A stretch of DNA of 8,080 nucleotides from Thermoanaerobaculales bacterium (lineage in GTDB: Bacteria > Acidobacteriota > Thermoanaerobaculia > Thermoanaerobaculales > Sulfomarinibacteraceae), in contig JAOZUP010000179.1 of the NCBI GenBank assembly GCA_029938595.1, forward strand, positions 1 through 8,080, written 5' to 3'. Made by a program: the position numbers and the translations under genes. This document shows, in pieces, positions 1 to 4,864 of this stretch (its first letter is position 1; the number at the start of each line of letters is the position of its first letter). Under the pieces are notes generated by a model that worked only from the letters and a program-made list of their open reading frames with translations, made no database searches and was not told the DNA's origin.

Positions 1-221
1 CCGGACACCTGGCACTGGCCTTCGGGAATGTTGAAATCGATAGTATCGGGCCCCGCTGTGTTGTTGGCATCTGTGATTGCCTGTCGGAGGCTGCCGGCGC
101 CGTCGTCCGCCGTTGTCGTGACGGTAAAGGTCGCTGACCACGCCCACGCGCAGGAAAACACGATCACAAGGGTTGTCATCAGGACTTTTCGCCGGTGAAG
201 CAGTGATCTCGCGTCAGCCAT
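1..221 (-). CDS. CSLREA-like beta-helix secreted protein, N-terminal part
   Basis: Only the first 73 codons lie in the window; the gene runs out past base 1. The ATG at 221 is preceded by GAGAGG with 7 nt spacing, and the gene begins 12 nt after the stop of the upstream gene, so the two probably form an operon. A basic N-terminus (RSLLHRRK) leads into a hydrophobic stretch (MTTLVIVFSCAWAWSA, about residues 15-30), which is a signal peptide. It is followed by TFTVTTTADDGAGSLRQAI and then DANNTAGPDTIDFNIP. The G-S-L-R-Q-A-I-x-D-A-N pattern matches the N-terminal CSLREA-type segment of bacterial parallel beta-helix surface proteins. These are exported and often carry Ig-like or anchoring domains near the C-terminus, but that part is not visible here. 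The role is unknown; adhesion or polysaccharide contact is a family-level guess. Confidence 0.75.
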   Translation of the reverse strand, partial: MADARSLLHRRKVLMTTLVIVFSCAWAWSATFTVTTTADDGAGSLRQAITDANNTAGPDTIDFNIPEGQCQVS

Positions 222-233
222 GTTCAATCCTCT

Positions 234-737
234 CTATTCTTTCGCCCTGGTAAGTATCATCGTCCGTTCACCGGACGTGTCATCCGAGAAAGCTGAAGGG
301 TGTTTGTCGTCAGGTGAAGTGTAGATCTCCAGTTTTCCATCTGGCAAAACTCTTATGATTGCAAAACGAGTTGTCCATTCAGATCCCGGCTTACCGCACT
401 TTTCCAAACAGAGGTCTATTGTTGCCGGTGTCACAGTGCTGTTCAGAATATATTGGCCCTTTGTGCCCACTCCCGTGCCGTCCTGCAACTGCTCGTGCAT
501 TTCATAGGTGCCGTTCTTGTCGAACGTAATAGAGCCTTTCGATGCGCGCTTATTCGGCGCCATCTCCCACGTTCCAACAATGAGTTGGGTGATGTCTTTG
601 GAGATATTGTTTTCCACTGACGTGTTCTGAGAGGCCGGCGTTGCTGACTCGGGGTGCTCGTTTACAGCCTGGACATGAACTGGGCCCGCAAGAAATATGA
701 AGAGAACAAACAAGCAAAAAAACCTGGCCGGATTCAT
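234..737 (-). CDS. Secreted lipocalin-like protein (TIGR03067-type)
   Basis: This 167-aa protein has a signal peptide (MNPARFFCLFVLFIFLAG...VQA), a polar linker to about residue 48, and one small beta-rich domain. The domain opens with LIVGTWEM, continues with GSITFDKNGTYEM and GQYILNSTVTPATIDL, and ends with LEIYTSPDDKHPSAFSDD and RTMILTRAK. That order (GTW, TFD-x-x-x-Y, G-x-Y-x-x-D/N...P-x-x-I-D-L, closing P-x-x-F...L-x-R) resembles the lipocalin-like TIGR03067 domain, which has no established biochemical function. Two cysteines in the domain (LCLEKCGKP) could pair. Two in-frame ATGs exist, at 743 and 737. The AGGAGG at 745-750 is 1 nt from the first and 7 nt from the second, so 737 is preferred. 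It is first in a probable operon with the CSLREA-like gene. The assignment rests on motif order remembered from the family. Confidence 0.8.
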   Translation of the reverse strand: MNPARFFCLFVLFIFLAGPVHVQAVNEHPESATPASQNTSVENNISKDITQLIVGTWEMAPNKRASKGSITFDKNGTYEMHEQLQDGTGVGTKGQYILNSTVTPATIDLCLEKCGKPGSEWTTRFAIIRVLPDGKLEIYTSPDDKHPSAFSDDTSGERTMILTRAKE

Positions 738-744
738 AAGCATT

Positions 745-750
745 CCTCCT
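745..750 (-). promoter_or_regulatory. Ribosome binding site deciding the start of the lipocalin-like gene
   Basis: A perfect AGGAGG on the minus strand. It overlaps the region just before the outer ATG (743) with only 1 nt spacing, but stands 7 nt from the inner ATG (737), which makes the inner ATG the likely start. Confidence 0.7.
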
Positions 751-840
751 GTTTTCCCAGATACCCTGGAAGTTCATATTCCCAACAGTGATCTCACAAC
801 TTTGTTTTTCACAACATCGTCTCCCCCTCAACCGGCGCTC

Positions 841-985
841 ACCGAGCCATGGCTCGATGCGCCTCATGTCAAAGAACTCAACGCCGTCGTCAGCCTCCTC
901 GACGACCATCCTACGCTCGGCGAGAGGGTGGCACAAGACCATCAGCCGCGCCGGCGGACGAACTCGAGGCCCTGCTTGCCACAAA
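841..985 (+). pseudogene. Possible remnant of a transposase N-terminus
   Basis: The frame beginning at 841 reads TEPWLDAPHVKELNAVVSLL and then DDHPTLGERVAQD. This resembles the opening helix of ISNCY-like transposases (pattern: ..KEL..IS.ILD.HP.L...V.QDL..). At about 938 the resemblance moves to the +1 frame, ISRAGGRTRGPAC, which recalls the Gly/Arg stretch just before the 'G-L-T-A-E-Q-V-L-R' motif of that family. The motif itself is not present. No terminal inverted repeats, catalytic residues or target duplications are visible. If real, it is a short frameshifted scar of an insertion sequence. The resemblance is short and could be chance. Confidence 0.22.
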
Positions 986-1050
986 AAAGAAGCAAGACAA
1001 TTTCCACATCGTCAGGTCGACCGCGGGGGTGAACCGTAACATCAATACCC

Positions 1051-1065
1051 AGGTGCCTGGCACCT
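1051..1065. repeat. Perfect 15-bp palindrome AGGTGCC-T-GGCACCT
   Basis: Two 7-bp arms around a single central base lie outside any gene, between the putative transposase remnant and the orphan tail. As RNA the one-base loop would have to open into GGTGCC pairing, so this is more likely a protein-binding or element-end palindrome than a terminator. No T-run of terminator length follows (only TTT). Related half-sites (CGGTGCC twice) occur at 4141-4147 and 4152-4158, just after another DGFE-tailed gene. Confidence 0.5.
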
Positions 1066-1068
1066 TTA

Positions 1069-1083
1069 TGGGGGAGTGAGGGA
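1069..1083 (+). repeat. Direct repeat copy 1 (TGGGGGAGTGAGGGA)
   Basis: This 15-bp sequence recurs exactly at 1149-1163, 80 bp downstream. In both copies the embedded GGGGAGTGA reads as '...GE-stop' in one frame, so each looks like the 3' end of a tail-encoding segment. Confidence 0.6.
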
Positions 1084-1096
1084 TTACGAAACCAAG

Positions 1097-1159
1097 GAGA
1101 TCTTCAGCGATGGCTTCGAGTCAGGAAACACCAGCGCGTGGAGTGGGGTGGGGGAGTGA
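1097..1159 (+). pseudogene. Orphan DGFESGNT tail (3' remnant of a lost gene)
   Basis: Read in frame from 1097, this encodes EIFSDGFESGNTSAWSGVGE and then TGA. It matches the C-terminal tails of the genes ending at 2524 and 4124. Upstream the frame stays open only to a TAA at 1037-1039, with no ATG, no ribosome binding site and no recognisable domain, so the body of the gene is missing. It most likely marks the 3' end of a deleted or rearranged secreted-protein gene, or a free copy of a mobile tail module. A 15-bp direct repeat overlaps its end and recurs just before its start. Confidence 0.6.
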
Positions 1160-1163
1160 GGGA
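1149..1163 (+). repeat. Direct repeat copy 2 (TGGGGGAGTGAGGGA)
   Basis: An exact second copy of the repeat at 1069-1083. It spans the stop codon (1157-1159) of the orphan DGFESGNT tail. Confidence 0.6.
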
Positions 1164-1207
1164 AAGACGATGCGCTCTCTCATTCTGTGTGCTCTCGGCC
1201 CCAGAAC

Positions 1208-1235
1208 TTGACGCCCATTCATGCGGCGCTATATT
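1208..1235 (+). promoter_or_regulatory. Sigma70-type promoter for the tandem DUF1554 gene
   Basis: TTGACG (1208-1213), a 16-nt spacer, and TATATT (1230-1235). Transcription would start near 1242, leaving a leader of about 38 nt before the GTG at 1280. Its position rules out the far-upstream ATG at 1187 as the start on this transcript. Confidence 0.6.
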
Positions 1236-1267
1236 CGAGGGGCTGGATTCGACATAACCCAATGGCA

Positions 1268-1274
1268 GAGGAGG
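1268..1274 (+). promoter_or_regulatory. Ribosome binding site deciding a GTG start
   Basis: GAGGAGG lies 5 nt before GTG at 1280. The nearby in-frame ATG at 1263 lies upstream of this site and has no equivalent signal, so the GTG is preferred. Confidence 0.7.
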
Positions 1275-1279
1275 TCACC

Positions 1280-2524
1280 GTGCGGAATACCCGTGAGTCC
1301 TTGGTGAATGTGGTTTTGGTCGTGGCGTTGCTGCTGCTGCTGCCCGGTGTCGCGGCCAGTCAGGAGACACTTCGGGTTTTCGTTACTTCGGTAACAGGAA
1401 ACGGCGACCTCAGCACCTGGGACAACGCCAATGCTCTCAGCGGTCTCGCTGCCGCTGACGCGGTATGTCGCGCACGAGCCGACATTGCCTTCCTGGACAA
1501 TCCGACCCAATTCGTTGCCTGGATGTCGGACTCCTCCAACGACGCGTACTGCAGAATCCACGGCCTGTCCGGTCTGAGATCTGCGAACTGCGGCGAGCCC
1601 CACCTACCGATCTATGCCGGAGGATGGGTCCGAATCGACGGGCTCCCGTTCACCGGGAACATCGGAGATCTGGTTGAACCAGCTGAGGCCAGTGCCGTTC
1701 TCTATCCGGTCTTGCTGAATGAATTCGGTAACCGCGCCGAGGCTTACTACTTCACCGCAACCGATGCGGATGGCGAGCTTTCCGGCTCGTCCACGGTTAC
1801 GTGCTCCGAATGGGCTGCGGCAGATTCCCAGATGGTGGCGTGCGGCAGCTCCACGCGCACGACCTGGAGCTGGTCCTTCTCGGGCACCTCTGCGTGCTCG
1901 GCCTCACGGGCATTGCTTTGTTTCGAGATGGGTTGGGTGCCTACACTACCCCCGTATAAAAACGGCGGAGCCCTCGCGTTCGTGACCAGCGCCGATTGGA
2001 CCGGCAACCTGGGTTCGTGGCCGCAGGCCGGTGGAGCAACCGGTCTTGCTGCCGGCGACGCGATCTGCCAATACCTTGCCACGGACGCCGGCCTCGAAGC
2101 GCCGGGCTCGTTCTTGGCATGGCTCTCCAACTCGACCACCGACGCCATTGACCGTTTCAGCTACGACGGACCATGGATCCGCGTCGACGGCGTAAAGATC
2201 GCGGACAGCCGCGCCGATCTTGTCGATGGAGAGCTGTTCTCCGCATTGAATGTGAAGGAAGACGGAAAGTACCTCGGTAACTACGGAGCCTGGACCGGAA
2301 CCTCCACGTCGGGACTGGGCACCGGTGACCACTGCGATGGATGGACCAGTGCAGATCCCGCGACGAACGGCACTCGAGCTGTCGTTAACGCAACCGGCGC
2401 GAATTGGACCGAAAAGAACGCGATGCAATGCTCGGACGGTGGGATGCGCCTTTACTGCTTCTCTCAGATCGCCACTGTGATCTTCGTCGACGGTTTCGAG
2501 TCCGGCAACACCGGCGCCTGGTGA
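1280..2524 (+). CDS. Secreted tandem DUF1554 protein with DGFESGNT tail
   Basis: This 414-aa protein starts at GTG 1280, supported by GAGGAGG and an upstream promoter. A signal peptide (about 1-28, VVLVVALLLLLPGVAAS) precedes two DUF1554-like (PF07588) domains. Domain 1 (about 33-217) runs from VFVTSVTGNGDLSTW through GLAAADAVCRARA, FVAWMSD and TCSEW to ALLCFE. Domain 2 (about 232-396) runs from AFVTSADWTGNLGSW through GLAAGDAICQ, FLAWLSN, WIRVDG, LVDGEL and CDGWTS to LYCF. The conserved cysteines suggest disulfides, as expected for an exported protein. The family has a C-type-lectin-like look, and no ligand is established. Residues 400-414 form the tail IFVDGFESGNTGAW. The TGA stop is one base from TCA, and the next codons read SSATP-stop exactly as in the propeller gene, so the protein appears shortened by a nonsense change. 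It is a paralogue of the gene starting at 7032. Confidence 0.9.
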   Translation: MRNTRESLVNVVLVVALLLLLPGVAASQETLRVFVTSVTGNGDLSTWDNANALSGLAAADAVCRARADIAFLDNPTQFVAWMSDSSNDAYCRIHGLSGLRSANCGEPHLPIYAGGWVRIDGLPFTGNIGDLVEPAEASAVLYPVLLNEFGNRAEAYYFTATDADGELSGSSTVTCSEWAAADSQMVACGSSTRTTWSWSFSGTSACSASRALLCFEMGWVPTLPPYKNGGALAFVTSADWTGNLGSWPQAGGATGLAAGDAICQYLATDAGLEAPGSFLAWLSNSTTDAIDRFSYDGPWIRVDGVKIADSRADLVDGELFSALNVKEDGKYLGNYGAWTGTSTSGLGTGDHCDGWTSADPATNGTRAVVNATGANWTEKNAMQCSDGGMRLYCFSQIATVIFVDGFESGNTGAW

Positions 2525-2542
2525 TCTGCCACGCCGTGATCG
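2478..2542 (+). repeat. 65-bp tail cassette, copy 1
   Basis: This segment matches 4063-4127 at 61 of 65 bases without gaps, although the two genes carrying it are otherwise unrelated. It covers the DGFE tail codons, the new TGA stop (2522-2524), the inherited SSATP codons and the older stop at 2537-2539. Confidence 0.85.
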
Positions 2543-2664
2543 AAAACCGTAAAGAAAAGTTGCTGGGGCGCGGTGGTGAAGCATGGGGGCGTGGGTTCCG
2601 TAATGCCCGGGCTGTAGCCGGGGGTGTTACCCGGATCAACCGCCAGGGCAGACACGATTGACAC
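2541..2664 (-). pseudogene. Remnant of a Cys-rich DGF-protein gene
   Basis: The minus strand reads ALAVDPGNTPGYSPGITEP and then TPPCFTTAPQQLFFTVFD. This aligns without gaps to residues 170-206 of the intact gene at 5945-6853 (24 of 37 residues identical). At DNA level 2541-2641 matches 6238-6338 at 82 of 101 bases. The reading frame continues past 2541 only into the antisense of the neighbouring tail cassette, so the rest of the gene is lost at both ends. No promoter or ribosome binding site belongs to it. It is an antisense fossil just after the DUF1554 gene, showing that a second member of the 5945-6853 family once stood here. Confidence 0.8.
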
Positions 2665-2680
2665 TTTTATGAAACGCGGC

Positions 2681-2754
2681 GCCCATCATGGGCCCCTGGG
2701 ACGGGCCATCCCAGTTCGGTAGTTCCGCATGCTGGGATCTGGCCTGAAAGGGCC
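2681..2754. repeat. Cluster of GC-rich hairpins, REP-like
   Basis: Three hairpins occur in 74 bases. GCCC/GGGC lies at 2681-2693 around ATCAT. A longer one pairs GGCC-ATCCCAG (2704-2714) with CTGGGAT-CT-GGCC (2732-2744), with a 2-nt bulge and a 17-nt loop. GGCC/GGCC lies at 2741-2754 around TGAAAG. The last two share an arm and are mutually exclusive. On the minus strand the right edge reads GTAGGAACGGCCCTTTCAGG, which recalls proteobacterial REP units. No T-run follows, so an intrinsic terminator is less likely. Only one copy is seen in the window. Confidence 0.35.
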
Positions 2755-2907
2755 GTTCCTACCGCGACCACCCCTTCTAGCGGCACCCTTTGAAACCACT
2801 ATCTATTGGCGTACGTGCTGGATAGGTGAGCTGACGTCGTGGTTCGTGGCACGCCCAGATGATATGCTGTTTATGAACCGCTGAAGCAGACGCAAACGGA
2901 TCCTTTG

Positions 2908-2913
2908 AAGGAG
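2908..2913 (+). promoter_or_regulatory. Ribosome binding site of the propeller gene
   Basis: AAGGAG stands 8 nt before ATG 2922 but only 2 nt before the in-frame TTG at 2916, which favours the ATG. Confidence 0.65.
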
Positions 2914-2921
2914 TATTGGCG

Positions 2922-4124
2922 ATGACATACCCATTCAACGTTGTGTGTCGTACGTGCATGGCTGTTTTCTTTACCTTTGCCGCAGGAATCGCGGAGCCCA
3001 GCTATCTCTACGTACTGAGAGCGGAAGCGACCGGCAATCAGATTCTTGGATTCGAGGTGAATGAGCAGACCGGGGTCTTGACGTCGCTGTCGGGTTTCCC
3101 GGTCGCAACCGGCGGTGACCATGACGTGGGCGTTTACCGGGAAATGCTCTTCTACTCCGAGGCGCATGGGCGCCTCTTCGCCCTCAACAGCGCCTCGGAC
3201 ACGGTGAGCGTGTTTGCCGTCGATCCCAACACGGGCGGACTGTCCGCTCTTTCCTATAGCCCGATCTCCGTGGCGGGAGGGGGCTCCTGGCGTTGTCTCG
3301 CGGTGCATCCGAGCGGATCGCCGCTGGTGGTCGGCAACGCCGGGTACTCAACCGTGGCCAGCTATGCGCTCACCAACAGCACGGCGACGGCAGCTGCCGG
3401 TAGTCCCTATGACAGCGGCACCTACAGCTATTCCATCGTCTTCAGTCACGATGGACAGTACCTTTACGCCGGGTCCGCCCATACCGGCACCCTCGCAGGC
3501 TTTCAGGTCAATCCAGCAACCGGTGTTCTCAGTGCCCTCGCCGGCTCACCTTTTGATACCGGATGGGTTGATCCTGGGGGAGGCGACCCAACCAGCCAAG
3601 GATTTGCAGTCGATAGCTCCGGGCGCCTGTTCATGATCTTCTTCGACCCCACAGATCTGCGTGCCTTCACCACCTCTTCAGGGATTCCCACCGGCGTCAG
3701 CGGTAACCCATTTTCGTCTGGATTGACCGGCGGCAGCGACGGGTTGCTGCACCCTGAGGGGTTCTACATGGTCGCTGACATGTCCGGGGGCCGTGTCGGG
3801 GTGTATCGGGTCGGCGGTTCAGGATCCGGCACGACCCTGTCCGCAGTGTCCGGTTCCCCCTTTACGACCGGCGGTTCCTCCCCGAGAATGCTGGCTTTCG
3901 ACGAGGCAGCCGGGCTGCTCTTCGTTTCCAACGAATCATCACGGAACATCACCACGTTCAGGGTCGATGCGACCACCGGAGGGTTGACGAGCCTCAGTCT
4001 CCAGTCGGTCGACAGCCTCGGGACTACGGGCGCGATCTGCGGCCTTGCCCACGTCACGCCGTTGATCTTCGCTGACGGTTTCGAGGCCGGCAACACCGGC
4101 GCCTGGTCATCTGCCACGCCGTGA
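2922..4124 (+). CDS. Secreted lactonase-like beta-propeller with DGFEAGNT tail
   Basis: This 400-aa protein has a signal peptide (about 1-25, CMAVFFTFAAGIAE) and then blades typical of lactonase/YncE-like seven-bladed propellers (PF10282 type). Recurring elements are F-x-V-x-x-x-T-G-x-L-[TS]-x-L followed by SGSPF-x-T-G, seen near residues 45-64, 98-119, 158-165, 194-214, 258-267 and 305-317. They alternate with strands such as YLYVLRA, LFALNS, YLYAGSA and LLFVSNES. Some PF10282 members hydrolyse sugar lactones, but others have no enzyme activity, and no catalytic set can be assigned here. An extracellular binding or scaffold role is as likely. Residues 381-400 are the tail LIFADGFEAGNTGAWSSATP, whose DNA is nearly identical to the end of the preceding DUF1554 gene. 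It lies 397 bases beyond that gene with debris between, so it is probably transcribed separately. Confidence 0.88.
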   Translation: MTYPFNVVCRTCMAVFFTFAAGIAEPSYLYVLRAEATGNQILGFEVNEQTGVLTSLSGFPVATGGDHDVGVYREMLFYSEAHGRLFALNSASDTVSVFAVDPNTGGLSALSYSPISVAGGGSWRCLAVHPSGSPLVVGNAGYSTVASYALTNSTATAAAGSPYDSGTYSYSIVFSHDGQYLYAGSAHTGTLAGFQVNPATGVLSALAGSPFDTGWVDPGGGDPTSQGFAVDSSGRLFMIFFDPTDLRAFTTSSGIPTGVSGNPFSSGLTGGSDGLLHPEGFYMVADMSGGRVGVYRVGGSGSGTTLSAVSGSPFTTGGSSPRMLAFDEAAGLLFVSNESSRNITTFRVDATTGGLTSLSLQSVDSLGTTGAICGLAHVTPLIFADGFEAGNTGAWSSATP

Positions 4125-4127
4125 TCG
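4063..4127 (+). repeat. 65-bp tail cassette, copy 2
   Basis: Matches 2478-2542 at 61 of 65 bases, and here ends the propeller gene. It keeps TCA at 4107-4109, where the other copy has TGA, so the full WSSATP ending is translated. Similarity stops within a few bases of the stop codon. Confidence 0.85.
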
Positions 4128-4147
4128 GAAGCTGGCCTATCGGTGCC

Positions 4148-4354
4148 TTAGCGGTGCCAGGTCCGCAGTTCCGCAGTTATTTTCTCGCCAGGCAGGTGGG
4201 CTGCTTCCGCTTCAATCGAGGTGTACCCATCATGGTACGGAATCAGACCACCGCAGGACGTTGCCGGTTTCAAAGCAACCAGCTCTGGAGTAGCAGCCAC
4301 CAAGGCCAGAACCAACCCTATGACAGCAGGTATTCGCGCGACAGACCTATTCAT
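4148..4354 (-). CDS. Small putative exported protein, 68 aa
   Basis: I do not recognise this protein. The ATG at 4354 has AAAGGG at 4362-4367 with 7 nt spacing, a good ribosome binding site for the minus strand. The product begins MNRSVARIPAVIGLVLALVA, a basic start plus hydrophobic core typical of a signal peptide, and continues with about 45 mostly polar residues (ATSCGGLIPYHDGYTSIEAE...). It has a single cysteine after the signal and no DGFE motif. It ends 23 bases from the stop of the convergent propeller gene. It could be a genuine small exported protein or the truncated front of a larger gene. Against it are its shortness and the lack of any known family. Confidence 0.42.
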   Translation of the reverse strand: MNRSVARIPAVIGLVLALVAATPELVALKPATSCGGLIPYHDGYTSIEAEAAHLPGEKITAELRTWHR

Positions 4355-4374
4355 TTCATCGCCCTTTCGTGGCC

Positions 4375-4396
4375 CTACCAACGGGTTCGTCGGTAG
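4375..4396. other. Hairpin in the leader of the small minus-strand gene
   Basis: CTACC (4375-4379) pairs with GGTAG (4392-4396). After one mismatch, ACG pairs with CGT around a GGTT loop. It sits 7 nt upstream of the AAAGGG ribosome binding site of the 68-aa gene. It could affect that gene's translation or be chance. Confidence 0.25.
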
Positions 4397-4850
4397 TGAT
4401 CAGCGTCTCCGCACTGTTTTTCATCCCAAAAAGGAATGTTGTCTTAGCTCATTCTTGCTCGCCATTGTGTAATCTAGGGCTTGGAATATCAAGGGCCAGT
4501 GAGATGGATCACACAGTGTCTCATCAAGAAAGGTGGCACCCATGATCATCCCCAACCCATTTGTTGAGAAAATGAACACATCAGAATCTAGTTGTTGTCA
4601 CCGGTCTGTCTAAGCCTTACCATACTTGGATGGAGGACTCAAAGGACAACGGATGGCAGGGCGATGCCTGCCTGTGAAGTGACTGGTCGGTCGCGATGTT
4701 GGTGTGCTCTGCTGCACTTCGGACCTCTGGGGCGTGTCGGTTTTTCTGTGTTATCAGGATATTTTCTGAGGTGTCGAACAGTGATTTGAGCCAAACAAAG
4801 CATGTGTGAGATGCGCTTGGGAAGGAGGGCCTGGGCGGGTCGATCCCTGA

Positions 4851-4856
4851 AAGGAG
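4851..4856 (+). promoter_or_regulatory. Ribosome binding site of the chimeric DUF1554 gene
   Basis: AAGGAG stands 8 nt before ATG 4865. The in-frame ATG at 4802 would place 21 charged residues ahead of the signal peptide and has no such site. Confidence 0.7.
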
Positions 4857-4864
4857 ATGAGAAA

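Larger units (their letters stand above)
744..1279. other. Gene-poor stretch with remnants
   Basis: No intact gene is visible in these 536 bases. They hold the leader of the minus-strand operon, a possible frameshifted transposase fragment (841-985), a 15-bp palindrome (1051-1065), two copies of a 15-bp direct repeat (1069-1083 and 1149-1163), an orphan tail-encoding segment (1097-1159) and the promoter of the next plus-strand gene (1208-1235). A minus-strand TTGTGA at 799-794 followed by TATGAA at 778-773 is a weak promoter candidate for the operon, since its spacer is only 15 nt. Confidence 0.6.
2525..2921. other. Gene-poor stretch between the DUF1554 and propeller genes
   Basis: No intact gene. 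It holds the older stop of the DUF1554 gene, the antisense gene remnant (2541-2664), a cluster of hairpins (2681-2754) and the leader of the propeller gene. An extended -10-like TGATATGCT at 2860-2868 is the best promoter candidate for that gene; no convincing -35 accompanies it. Confidence 0.55.
4125..4864. other. Long intergenic stretch with one possible small gene
   Basis: Apart from the small minus-strand gene at 4148-4354, these 740 bases show no convincing gene. Short repeats directly after the propeller gene are CGGTGCC twice (4141-4147, 4152-4158) and TCCGCAGT in tandem (4162-4177). From about 4400 to 4640 the sequence is AT-richer than its surroundings. A 23-codon frame at 4542-4613 (MIIPNPFVEKMNTSES..., with AAAGGTGG just upstream) is too short to call. 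A GGCAGG/CCTGCC hairpin at 4655-4672 has no T-run. The promoter of the gene at 4865 is not clear. Confidence 0.5.

Noticed and set aside
221..290. Lipoprotein signal in the CSLREA-like protein (VFSC)
   Set aside because: Phe at position -2 and the missing Gly/Ala at -1 do not fit a lipobox well; an ordinary signal peptide ending WSA is more likely.
1187..1279. Upstream ATG at 1187 as the start of the first DUF1554 gene
   Set aside because: It lies upstream of the TTGACG-N16-TATATT promoter, has no ribosome binding site, and would put 31 extra residues before the signal peptide.
1946..2584. A 212-codon minus-strand open frame across the end of the first DUF1554 gene
   Set aside because: Antisense shadow of a well-supported gene. 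Only the separate frame covering 2541-2664 shows homology to anything.
3040..3890. Regularly spaced repeats in the propeller gene as a CRISPR or DNA repeat array
   Set aside because: The periodicity is at protein level (propeller blades with SGSPF-x-TG); the DNA copies are too diverged and unevenly spaced.
4542..4613. A 23-codon frame with an AAAGGTGG upstream
   Set aside because: Too short, with no recognisable feature; such frames arise by chance in AT-richer sequence.
4655..4672. GGCAGG/CCTGCC hairpin as a terminator
   Set aside because: No T-run follows, and no gene ends just before it.
4802..4864. ATG at 4802 as the start of the chimera
   Set aside because: The strong AAGGAG and the signal peptide both point to ATG 4865.
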